A DNA stretch of 64,000 nt from Siphonodentalium dalli (lineage: Eukaryota > Mollusca > Scaphopoda > Gadilida > Siphonodentaliidae). Below are positions 1-12,900 of the stretch, one piece after another. Each line of letters opens with the position of its first letter. Positions within the stretch are counted from its first letter, which is position 1. The notes under the pieces were generated by a model. It worked only from the letters and a program-made list of their open reading frames with translations, made no database searches and was not told the DNA's origin. A program made the translations under genes and the position numbers. The stretch spans positions 184,365,956 through 184,429,955 of the forward strand of contig CP136063.1 in the NCBI GenBank assembly GCA_032622095.1. Reading direction: 5' to 3'.

Positions 1-872
1 TCGAAAAAGGTATGAAAATGCTACATTAGACAAGAACTCGATTAGGAATTTCCTAATTTGATGTTATGTTCTTAGTAATAGTATGGTACCGGTTATGAAA
101 CTATTATAATACTTACTAAAAGTCAAGTGATTGTTTTAGAAAAGGGAAATATATCTTTTTAATGAAAATAAATGAACACATATAGACCGCTGTGAATATT
201 CGATATTCGTATTGTTATTCCATTCGATTTTGATATTCAATTCGAAATCGATTCGACTTTGAAACAATGAATAGTAATTTTTAATACTTCAAAGCCGTCA
301 ACGCGGACGTAATGCAATTATCGGTAACATTTGAACATTCACAACTACTGCGAGGTATAAAAAATTTTTACACTCATAAATAATTCCCTCAAAATCTGCC
401 GTATACAAAAACAGGATTACATTTAATTAATGAATTGTGAAGCTGATTTATTCTATTTAAGGAATGATTTTCCAATCGGACAGTGTTAGAAGTATAGCCA
501 TAGTCTTAATAGTTGACCCGCATCGGAGATTCAAACTTTAAAAATCGATTATCTCAAAAACATAACTTAAATTGACTTTAATTAATGAATAGAAACGCTG
601 TGCAAGTGAGATCTGATAAAAGTTGTACATGAATACGTTTGTCAAAAAAAGCTTGTGTTCGGCCAGCAATAAGTTGCATTCACCTATTAAATATTTCGTT
701 TCAATTAGCCCGGGGCAGATAGTGCATCGGACTGCATCAATAAACGACAAGTTTGAATTTAATATGGGGTTCTTTAAATTACCTCATTCATAGTTAAATG
801 TCATTGTTTTATATAGTGCATGCGCTGTGTTGCTATTTATATTATAATTATATTGACAGTTCTTAAATCGAC
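1..872. other. 5' flank of the arrestin-domain gene, no gene seen
   Basis: AT-rich sequence without a convincing coding exon. It contains short 'tcgattcgatttt' style runs near 200-260. The ATG of the arrestin-domain gene follows at 873, so the promoter and any 5' untranslated exon should lie here. I see no clear TATA box or CpG-rich island. The short open frame at 538-750 on the minus strand has no recognisable domain. Confidence 0.5.
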
Positions 873-999
873 ATGGGGAAGCTTGGAAAGTACGAGATCG
901 AGTTGACAGGCGCACAAGCCTCCAGCGGGGTATATCACCCCGGAGATTATATAAACGGACAACTTATCGTCGAAGTCATCGAGGAAATATCTCTAAGAG
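873..999 (+). CDS. Arrestin-domain gene, exon 1 (start codon)
   Basis: Starts with ATG at 873 (MGKLGKYEIELTG) and runs 127 bases to a GTAGGG donor at 1000. The peptide contains YHPGDYINGQLIVEV, the alpha-arrestin N-terminal 'YxPGxxxxGxxxxE' pattern. Translation past the donor is unlike the family and ends at 1079. The exon ends in phase 1, which matches the proposed exon 2 start at 12363. Confidence 0.85.
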
Positions 1000-3900
1000 G
1001 TAGGGTCGCAATGAATATCAGCCATTATTATAATTCACTATCATCCTACTTTATTAGGCGGATATATACTCTACGGTGATACACAGGACCCACGCATCCG
1101 GGTTGGATGCATATAACATATATAGTTTAGTTATATAAATAATTGCTGTCCAGAGCCGTCTAATATTTTGGTTTGTTGCAATATCAAACAAAGCAATTGT
1201 TAAATTGTTTTAAAATTTATGTTTTGGATGTATTATACGGATAATGGCACCCAGGGGCATGTACGAAAGAATACAATTTTTGTAATAGCAGGCTTATTTG
1301 AGCCGTATATAAGGTGTCGAGTACTATTGACACCTGTAATCTAACAGCGAACGCGATTTCTTGTAAATCACAAAAAGACGGCAAATCTTGTACTATCGAC
1401 CACCGTTTGTTAAACATTAAATTTTGTGATTTTGTCAAGGGAAATTACTCTAATAATATATGCGAATGATATGGCAATGCCTATTTGTGTCAGTTGGTGA
1501 GTGATTTAGTTGATGAATAAAGGTGCATTATGTGTGACTAGTTTCCGATACTTGGGTTATTTTGACTATAATTGCGCACGGTGAAAAGTAATTCCTTCGG
1601 TATCGTGTGGAATACTTACCATTTTCAGATGTTTTATGTTACATGTTTCTTAAGGGTTTGTCGAAAAACGTAAAACGTAAAACGTAGGCTCTCATTGTAT
1701 CATTATTTGTGCAACATGAATGATAACAAGGCTACCAAGCAACTCTTCCTCCACCGTACAGCTGAATCTCAATTCGGCCAAGGAGGCCCTTTTATAAGGA
1801 CAGTTGAATCGGATCTCGAAGATCTCAGAATTGGTTCCTTTTATTTGGAATTTTCATCGGAAGCAATCATACCTGTTAAGAACCATTGGAAAACCATAGT
1901 TAATGAGGCGATCGGAGTTAATTCAAATAACCAGTGGCAACAACTAGTATCAATGCAGAGTGATTTCGATCGTTTTTCCATTGTCCAGGAAAAACTTCAA
2001 ATGTCCCATATCTGGAAAGCATGTCACAAATTTCCCAAACACAAGAAGTGTTATTTTTTCATTGTCCAACTACTGTGTGTGTTGAAATTTAAGGAAGATG
2101 TTTTATGCACAAGATGTGGTCAAGTTTATAATGACACAGTCAAACATGTTTTTCACGACTGTGACTTTCTTAGCAACTCAAGAAATGACGCTTGGTATCG
2201 TTTTTTGTCCCATTTTCATATAGACTGTTTTATGTGCATGTATTGATAGAATTCCTCCCTCCAATCAAATGCTCATGTTTATTGGGCACATCCCAAATGC
2301 TCTATTCGACATAGCTGAAGGTGCCCTAGCCATAGTCGATATTTTCGTGCTAGAGGCCACGCAAATATGGCATTATTGGATAACTGGAACTCCCAGATGT
2401 GCATCAGAGATCGTCTTGAGAGACGTGATGTGAAATAAATACATGTATGCAAGCGATGTTTTCATGTTGAATAAGAATTAAGGCAATATCTTTAATTTAG
2501 TTTTGTTTTCTTCCTATGCGTAAAAGCATTAGTCTCTTTTCCTCTATGTTTACATTTTGTTTTCTGATATCGCGGTTTTCCTACGTTTTTCAGTCAATTT
2601 AAGTTGCCATGATGTAATTATGCATTTCTGTATAAAATATGTTTTTGCCTGTGGCAATTCATGTATTTGTATATATGTTTACAATTTATTGTAAGTTTGT
2701 ATCGAACTCTTCAAATATGGAGGATAATAAAGATATATATAATATTACCAAGGGTGGAACCTGATTTGTCTAGCTAGCTTTGGGCAGGGACAGCGGCTGA
2801 AATATTAGAAGTGGGAACATCTATAGACCTTAATAGTTGAAAAGTTTGAGGTACCATGCAGCTGGAAAAATTCAACCCATGATGGGGTGCGATGGCTGTT
2901 CTCGGACTTTTTATTTTCGACCTGTGTCAAGGATGGGTGTTCATTTGGAAATTCCAATGTGGACCAACACTCCCTCGTCCAGGGTCTCCGGGGACATCCA
3001 ACCTCGATTTTAAAACATATATATAGCACCATCTAGTTAAACTATACCTAATTCTCGGTCCCTTCCATTTATATCAACTATAAGCAGTTGAATTTAGGTA
3101 AACATATGACATTTGGTTTATAACCAACACGCACTATTACATTTGTACGTTAAGGATAAGAGGACCCCGATTGTTTCTAAGAATTCACTCATGGAACATT
3201 CTGTGCGGCACTATTGGCCAAATTAAATTGTTAAGACCACAATACAAGGTGAACGCAAACTTCTTGAGCACACAACTGCCATGCGGTTCTAATAAGTTAC
3301 ACAATGTCTTGGTAAATATTTGGGGTCAACCGATTCTTAACTCAACTTAGCCTGAAATTATCAGTAACTGTTTCAACACGAAATGCCACACCCCCGATTC
3401 ACCGCGTATCCGTGTACATTCGCACAAAACTGTAACTCTTTAATTCCATTCATAATTAAAATCTAGGCCGCTGACATGGCTATCTCCTTTCAACTCCATT
3501 GAGCGAAAACCATCTACAGTGGGTTAACAATTGAGATTCCGTGTCCGCATTACAAAGAAAGTGTATCCAGCTAATCGCACTTACCATTACCCGCATGTTT
3601 AACCGTCGTGATCACGGCGTGAAAAATCAATAATGTAGCCTATGCAGTTGTAATCTAACACAGAATGTTTACAAAAATAGTATTACTGCTGTACTATAGA
3701 ACCCGCTTAGCCAGTACTTTGTCATTCCGTATTGCGAATTTTTACATAATTATTACAAAGATGTAGCGTTCGAGTACTATGGAAACGTGAAAAGATGAAA
3801 CTTTCAGGCCCCCCTTTTCACCGCCAAATGCAAAGATTTCCCGGTCAAGTGAATACCGATATATAGATGGTTCGCCAAACAGATCATATAAGTCATTACA

Positions 3901-6900
3901 TGTCAATGTATTTTGCATATAAAGAGTTTTGGGCATATGTTGAGTTTCAATCTACAATGAAAGAAATATATACACAGAACGACACGATGTGTAAATGAGT
4001 TTGTCGATACGGCACGAGCGCTGTCGCGGAAGGATGGAACGAGAGGCGCTTTCGCCTCGAGTTCTATCCTTCCTCGACAGCACGTCCTAGATTCCGTGCA
4101 TTAAAAATACAGGATTAGAAAGTTCATTTAGGCTCATACAGGGCGTGTTTGTCATGTGTGATGATTCTTTTATTTAAATAGTTCCAGTTTCATGGTTGAG
4201 GCGAACGTCATATACGTCATTTTACGTCAACGAGATGCGTATGGAACGGATTTCTAAATATGGAACGGATTTGTAAATATGGAACAGCAATAACGCTGTA
4301 CGTCTAGGAACAAGCGTGTAATAAACTGATAGAATACTATATATAGAACACAAAATATGTATTACAAAATTAGTAAATCACAAATTAACGATGATATTAC
4401 AAAAAATTGTATTCTATAGTATAGTATAGGCCCCTGGTTATGTCGTCATAGTAATTTTCTGTGATGTTGATGGGTCATGCTTAATTGGTATGATGCTATA
4501 TGGCAAACTAATGCTGCTCAGATTAATGTAACGTTATTTTTTCTAGAGTTGTCATTATGAAACATTCACTAACCGGTGCACAACAACAGGAAATAGCAAT
4601 CTTGATTATGGGTCATTATATTATTAATATGTCTTATACATGTAGCTTATATATATTTTTGAATGTGTTATCCACATAACGGCTGGTCCTATAGAGTTGT
4701 GGTTAACATATTATCAAAACACTGCACAAAATTACAACTTTAGATAAAAAATAACTGTACTTAACAGCATCAGTTCACGATTGGGACTGATTACATTTTT
4801 TTCAAATGTAATCAATTACGATAACTATTACTTTAGTAAAATGTAACTGATTACTTTTCGATTACAGCTTATTGCAATGTTTCGTTTCCAACCATTTTGA
4901 TCAGTTTGCCCTATATGACATCAACGTCGTTTTGCGGTTGATTTATGAATGTATAGCTGCATAGGTAGACGAACAACATACTGTATAATTATGCGATTCG
5001 TCTACTGATAGTGATACATCTATACGATCATAGATCAATAAAACGAACGAACGACGACATTGGTGGCTTATAATTACAACGATGAAATTTTATTTTCACC
5101 TATCTACTATTAATTCATCACAGTACATATATTGAAAAAACATAATTTTCTGTTGGACGATCTACAAATCCGGTTGGTTGCCCGAACATTAATTGACCGA
5201 ACTTGGTAACGGCCAAGCGAACTTTCAGAAAATAAATACATCTCAAACGCCATGATTTTGCAATAAACTATTCATGATAAAAAATATATCTTGTTTTGGC
5301 TACGAATTACTATTCCGCGTCATATACCACCACGAGCACCTTCACACACACGCACACGCTCTGCACGTCGTGTTATATAATATGTATTGCTATGTAGTAT
5401 AATATGACTGTATGAGGAGAGGGGCAACATGTAAGGTTTATAACTTGTACCACGATTCCTATATATGTATATATCGTTTTGATACATTAAAATATGTTTG
5501 AAGTAAAGTATAAAGTACACCTGTCGCTATACAAACTTGTATACTGTTGACTTGTCGCTACATCTATGTATTGTGCGGACTTTTTTCGCTACATCCCTGT
5601 ATACTGTGGACTTCTCGCTACACATGTGTATACTGTGGACTTCTCGCGCGCTACGTCCATGTATGCATCGGACTACATCAATGTGTACATTCTGGACTTA
5701 ATGTGGACTTCTCGCTACATCCCTGTATACTGTGGACTTCTCGCTACATGCCTGTATACTGTGGATTTCTCACTACATACATGTATAATGTGGACTCCTA
5801 GAGCTACACCAATGCATATTGTGGACTTCTCGCTACATCCATATATACTGTGAATTCTCGCTACATCCCTGTATACTGTGGATTTCTCACTACATACGTG
5901 TATAATGTGGACTTCTAGAGCTACACCAATGTATATTGTGGACTTCTCGCTACATCCATGTATACTGTAGACTTCTCGCTACAGCCATGTATATTGCGGA
6001 CTTCTAGCTACACCCATGTATAATGAGGACTTCTAGCTACATATGTCTATACTGTGGACTCTCCCTACATCCATGTATCTTGCGGACTTATCGCTACATC
6101 CATGTATACTGTGAACTTCTCGCTACATCCATGTATAATGTGGTTTTCTCGCTACATCCATGCATACTGTGGATTCTCGATATATCCATGTATATTGTGG
6201 ACTTCTTACTACATCCATGTATAATGTGGACTTCTACAGCTACATCCCTGTATATTGTGGACTTCTCGCTACATCCATGCAGGGATGGGGTAATTACGTG
6301 CGCTTGTGCAACAGTATGGCGATCAGTCAGATTCGTAGGTACGTACGTTGTTGTCACCCTACCGATTTTACTCCATGGCGTCACACTTACGCAGTACATG
6401 CCGTCGACGTTACGGAGTAGATTATAGAGTTGACGCCCTTGGCACTGACTTCCGTTACTAGCTCGTTGCTATATAAACAAACCAGCGATGTGGCTTTTGT
6501 CGAAAATTGACATTCAGTACATTCGCCCTGTATACACGTACTTTCAGAAAATACAAAACACCACAACGTTATACCCCACCAATGTCAGTGTCTCGATATC
6601 ATTTGACCAAATTTCTTGACATGAAACCGCGACAGACACGGCGTGAAATACAGCGCCTTGTGTAAACAATTTCCCATTGTTTCAATTCAACTTCAAGATC
6701 GCGGTAAAATCAAAACCGCAATTTGTAAGTGGTAAACATATGAAAAAGACATCAGGTACATGCAGAAACTAATTGTTGTGCATATTAATTTCTATTTGAG
6801 GTGGCAATTTTTCATGTTTATCAGTATTTTTAACGATAAGAGCGATGGTAATTGGCATTAAATTTAAAATAAAAAGTCGTGAATTGGCTGAGTGTTTTCT

Positions 6901-9900
6901 ATGGCCGCACATTTCGTTGATAATTACGAACCATTTGTTTGTCTAAATAACATTTTTAAGTTCGAAGAGCATTAGAATGGGGATAACAGTGTGGTGTTTT
7001 TTGATTTCGGAAAGGTACGTGGCGAATATACTGTGGCAATTACCCGTTAATGGGCTTCGGCTCCGCTGTCGCCCATTAACTAAATTTGCCACAGTAGGCT
7101 ATATTCGCCATGTACCTTTCCTAAATCACAAAACACCACACTGTTATCCCTTAAATAAAATTATTGAAGTTTGTAATTGTCTTTTTTTGCTAACATTAAA
7201 TTAAATAAAATAAAATAAATTAAGTAAAATACAGTGAAATTATTTTTTTTAATTATTTTGTATTACATTATTATGCGCACGTTGGCATATCTCTGAGTGC
7301 ATTCTAGTTGCAATTTGTAATTGTAATTGATTTTTTTAATTAATTACATTTTTTCAAGTAATTGCATGTAATTGGTAATTGAGTTTATTCTCAATTACAT
7401 GTAATTGCAATTGTAATTGGTTAGTATGTAATTGTAATTGTAATTAGGGTTTAATTTCAATTACTTCAAAATCACAGGTACTTGTTTCTTCTCAAAGTTC
7501 TCTTTCATGATTCATCCAATGGTTTCTTCAAATGGTTTTTTCTCCAAAATTTCAAAGTGTAAGACTGGTGACTGGCTATCACTATGTTGTCACAACACTG
7601 AGTTTTTATCCACTGTGTCTCAATGGTGAATTCTGTTGACACCTCCTGTTTGTTTGCTTAAGCATTGGTTAAACTTTGAGGTAGAAGGCTTGTTTTGATA
7701 AATACAATGAGAAACCAACTTCAAATAATAGACAATAGATCACTATAGTATATCACTCTTATGATAATGTTTCATTATCTCCATCTGATATGGTATATAT
7801 GCTATGGTAGAAATTCATACCAACCATTGCTAATGCTATAAACATGTCTACAAAAAATCTGGCTGCATTTTAATTTGCAGAAAGACACATCGTGTCCTAT
7901 GAAAGCGAAGTGCAAACTTTGCCCAACTACAATATCCAGTTCCAAAAAAGTTACCTCCAATTTTGTGACACATCTGAAGGTAAGTTTCCATTTCTATGTA
8001 TAAGTTTTGTTTAATTCCATTGACATATAACTTCAGTCATATGGTGGTATTGGTCATTTAATTTATTTTTGTAATTCTTTTTCACCATTTGTACCACGGT
8101 TGTGGTTTATGTGAATAAACAATTTGATTTGATTTGATTTGGTATATGCATTGTATCTTGTCCCTTCTAATTGGCAACTGAATGACAAAGTGCCTCAGTA
8201 ATCCCCCAATTAGATGTCTAATGGAGGCATTGTGTTACCAGTAAGCTGGTGGTCACAAAGGCTAATTAAGATTATGACTCTAATTAACAATCAGAGTGTT
8301 GATTATCTCATTGTCCTTTACAATTGGCCTGGCTGTGTGTCTGACTTACTGAGCTAGTCTTATTCCCTTAATAATTAAATGATGGATAATTGTGTGTTAC
8401 TAAAATACTCTATTATTTTCATTTTATAGCGAAAGCATCAAGATGTCTATGAATCAACAGTCACACAAGCACCATCAGCAAGTGATCAACAACCTACTAG
8501 GATCTATCAGTATGCAAAAACATCGGTCAAGAATGCATTGAAGATAGTTAGCAAAGTTCATAAATGTCTGATATCATTCCAATTTTTAGAAGATCAACCC
8601 CGACTACAAGCTGCCAATGCAACACGCTGGAATTGCCAGCTATAAATTATGATTCGCTCAGTTCTACGAACACCTATACTGGACTCAGTACATTGGCTGC
8701 TCTGTACCAAGTGTGCTTCACCATGTATTTCATCTTGCTTGTATTAAATTTATGTTTTGTTCTCAAATAAAGTTTATATAAATAAAAATTGTTCCTACAT
8801 CAATTATGTGCTGAAATGTAATTGTAATTGAATTACATTTTAAATTAATTGTATTTAATTACATTGTGAAATAGATGTAATGGGATTGTAATTGTAATTG
8901 AAAAAAGTTGAAGTAATTGTAATTCATTACATTTACAAGTAATTGCCCCAAGCCTGCATCCATGTATAATGTGGACTTCTACAGCTACATATATGTATAC
9001 TGTGGACTCTCGCTACATCCAAATATATTATGGAACTCTCGCTACATCCATGTATAATGTGGATTTCTCGCTACATCCATGCATACTGTGAGTGAACTTC
9101 TCGCTACATCCATGTAAAATATGTGGACTTCTGTCTACATCCATGTATACTGTGAACTTCTCGCTACATCCATGTATAATGTGGATTTCTCGCTACATCC
9201 ATGTATACTGTGGATTTCTCGCTACATCCATGTATACTGTGGATTTCTCACTACATCCATATATAATGTGGACTTCTACAGTTAAATATATGTATACTGT
9301 GGACTCTCGCTACATCCACATATATTGTGGACTTCTCGCTACATCCATGTATACTGTGGATTTCTCACTACATCCATGTATAATGTGGACTTCTACAGCT
9401 ACATATATGTATACTGTGGACTCTCGCTACATCCACATATATTGTGGACTTCTCGCTACATCCATGTATACTGCGGATTTCTCACTACATCCATGTATAA
9501 TGTGGACTTCTACAGCTACATAAATGTATACCGTGGACTCTTGCTACATCCATGTATAATGTGGATTTCTCGCTACACCCATGTATACTGTGAACTTCTC
9601 GCTACATCCATGTATACTATGTGGACTTCTCGCTACATCCGTGTATAATATGTTGACTTCTCGCTTCATCCATGTATACCATGGATATATTCGTGTATAC
9701 CATAGTCTTCCAATTGCAGGGATTTCCGTGTCTATGAAAGGTTGGTGTCGCGTATGTTGGCGTGTGGGCTCGAATGAAAACTACTATGGGAATGAACAGT
9801 ATATGAGAGAGCAGATTCAAGTTTTGAATGGTGATTATATATAGCTAGTCGATTGACTAACGAACACCAGTATCGGTGATTTGCCTTTTAGTTTGTTTAA

Positions 9901-12900
9901 TCGGCCAGACATAAAACAGTTATCTACATAGTTGGTCTGTGTTAGTGTACACCTTCAAATTTCTAAATGAAACTTTCCTTAATTGTGGAATTTTGAAAGT
10001 GTTAGTCGTATGGTCTACCACTACTTTGTACTAAACATTGGTCACATATTAAATTTTATTTCATGGTCCTACCCGACCATTCAATAAACTCATTTTATAA
10101 ATTGTGACATGCAATATTCGTTGCATAACAGGAAATAGTGGCATGTGTACCAAAATGTATTTAAATTCCGTATGCGCTGATTAGGAATGCAAATACTGTG
10201 GCTTTCAACAATACTTTTCCAACAAACTCTAATGAATGAAGAGATTTAAAAGTTAGTTCTTTAAATTTACGCTTAAATGCATCAGAGTCTTCGTTTATCT
10301 GGGAATATTTCTTTACGCGGGCAAACAACGCATATAGTTACGTTAAATGTCATCACAAGCCTCATAGAAGCTGATGTTAGTCTCACGTCCAATTAATTTA
10401 TTTAAGTATGGTTTATTGAGGTTTTATCGACCCCAATTTATAGCTGAATTTACCAAACTTGTCCCGTAAATTAGGTCTGGACCTAATTTACTGGACTCGT
10501 TTTGTAAATGCCGCTAAAAACTGGGGACTCGATGTAAATGCTATATTTATTCTTGAGGTTTCAATGGGAATGTTGTACAAGTAAAAGCAAGTTCCAAGAA
10601 GCCATATCCCCATAATGGTTGAATTACATTTTTAGAGTTACATTGCCAGAAATAAAAACAATTTTAACAGAAAAATATTTCTAAAATCTTAAATAAAGTT
10701 CTAGAATCTTATTTCGAGCCATATGACGGCTTGCGCTCCTAAATACACCAACTTGTATTCACTTTTGAATTTTTTCCCCGGTATTCAAATAGATCGATAA
10801 ATACTTGAAACATATACCTTTCTACGAGCATGATATAAACCAGAAAGACGCATTGGGTTCATACAAAATACCACTTTAAACACGATGTTTGGGTCCCAAA
10901 TAACTTCAATTTACACGGCATTGGACAGAATAGAGCGTTCCGTTATTCTATTCCTGATATAATAATAATTAAGAGCGTTTGTTTCGCCTCTGCATGTGTG
11001 AAAATTTGAAAGCAGCTGGAAATGGTTGTGACCATGCAAAGTATCCGAAGATCACATTAAGCATGCAGGTGAATCATCATTTGTCAACATATCTTATACC
11101 TCCTCCCAAATAACGCCGACATAATTTTGTAGCTCGATTGAGCCATGTCCGTTTAACCCTTTACCCAACAGAACGGCCCTGTGCCAATGCATTCTCTTAT
11201 ATATGCGAGTCGACCATAGGTCGCCTCGCATATATAAGAGAATGCATTGGCTTAACACATATTAAAAATGATAAAATTGTCAAAGAATGTAGAAAAATAT
11301 TATAAAAACTGTTAACAAATGTAAGAAAAAATTCTAAAATTGTTAAAGAATGTAAGAAAAAATGGTAAAAAGTGTTAAAAAAAATAATTTTTAGGCCAAT
11401 GCATTCTCTTATATATGCGAGGCGACCTATGGTCGACTCGCATATATAAGAGAATGCATTGGCACAGGGCATAACTGTAATCATCACAATGTGGTCAATG
11501 AACCGGTTCCAATGATATCCATATTTGTATGGTGTTATTGAGACAGACCGAAGATATTTTAGGCTGTTGAAGCTTTATTTGGGCGTTTTTGGCCGGTTTA
11601 TTGGGTAAAGGGTTAAATTGAATGCTTAAAATCACAATTTAGTTACAGAATTAACATATTTCTCAGTTGGAGTAGATTCATTTCAATATTGTTTTTGTCT
11701 TGAAGACCAAGAAAAGCTGTTCTGGAGGAAGCGTGCATGCTAAATTGTCACAAACGTTATCTTGTCGGACAAAATAAAAACTTTGTTCCGCTAGTTAAGT
11801 GCTCTAGATGTTCAACGAATGCACTGGTTTACAACTACAGCTTTGTTAATGAAAGATATTTTTTAATGCAATACTATCAATGCTCAAACAAGACATCTCT
11901 GTGTACGATAAGCACTTGTATTGTCGACCAATGTCACCAATCGTGACGTCGCTCTAGAACTCCGTTTTGTATGACGGCACCTGACGTCCGAACCATACAG
12001 GCTGCTGAATTCTACCATGATATAAATTAATGTGAGGATCGACGAAACCATACCGACATTGAGGTTCAACGTTGTATGTTATGGGAACGAAATCGTTATC
12101 TCTGGCAACATCGTTGGTTTACATGGAGATGTGATACCTGTATGTCTCTTTGTGAACACTTCGGCTCTGCATCGGCGTTCAAAACCGACGTCCATGTATC
12201 AAATATCCGTGTACCTCCGATGTTGCTGAAGTTTAGCTTATATTAGAGAGGTTCAGATAAACAAATTATAATTTCAAAGTAAATGCATATCTATATGCGA
12301 GAACGACCGGCAAGCACATACATCATCTGACCATTGACACCTACAACACCTGACATTTGAAGTTAGAATTTCTCAATCTGAACCTGCCTACGTCTTGTAC
12401 ACCCGTCACGTTCTGTTTCACGCAGATAAACCGCTTTCTGGATCCAAGACGCTAGGTCCGGGAATTCATCAGTTCCCATTCAGTTTCCAGCTCCCACAAG
12501 ATATACCTTCTTCATTCAAAAGTCAGATAGGGAACATCTTCTATAGAATGAAAGGTAAAATAGACAGACCGTGGCGACTTAACTACACAACTCAGAAGTT
12601 TTTTGACGTAGCGGCCCCGTTGGATCTGAACACCTGTGGGAAACCCGACTTAGAGGTAAACTGATAATTACGAGGTTTATATTGAAGAACGTTCTCCCTT
12701 TATTAGCTAAATGTATTGTCCCCTCAGTTAAACTATTATACAGTAGAATTGCGTACATTCTTCGTCTCGGGGGGATGTTTATGATATATTAACAGACGAC
12801 AAACATGGAGAGTAAACGATAATACCAGCGGAGAAGGGTTCATATATTAATTGGTGGAACGAACTCAACAACGAGTATTTAGTACAGAAAGTATTAACGA

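Larger units (their letters stand above)
6280..8956 (+). mobile_element. hAT DNA transposon inserted in the satellite (8-bp TSD CATCCATG)
   Basis: The ends are CAGGGATGGGG and CCCCAAGCCTG, imperfect terminal inverted repeats that continue as GTAATTAC / GTAATTGC. The 8 bases before the element (6272-6279) and after it (8957-8964) are both CATCCATG. An 8-bp target duplication and CAGGG-type ends are diagnostic of hAT. Subterminal AATTGTAATT-type repeats lie at 8800-8950 and at about 7290-7450. The left block sits 1 kb from its end, so another sequence may be nested between 6298 and 7285. The element carries a short BED-finger gene (7881-8645), too small to be an active transposase. Confidence 0.9.

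Noticed and set aside
5547-6427. Several overlapping open frames of up to 134 codons on both strands
   Set aside because: They translate the 29-bp satellite; frames are open only because the monomer lacks stops, and the peptides repeat every 29 residues.
9092-9648. 143- and 107-codon frames
   Set aside because: Same satellite as above, no start context or domain.
12032-12229. 65-codon frame with a FNVVCYGNEIVISGNIVG segment, faintly like an arrestin N-terminal strand, just upstream of exon 2
   Set aside because: No acceptor/donor pair gives a phase that links it to exon 1 and exon 2, and the rest of the frame is unlike the family.
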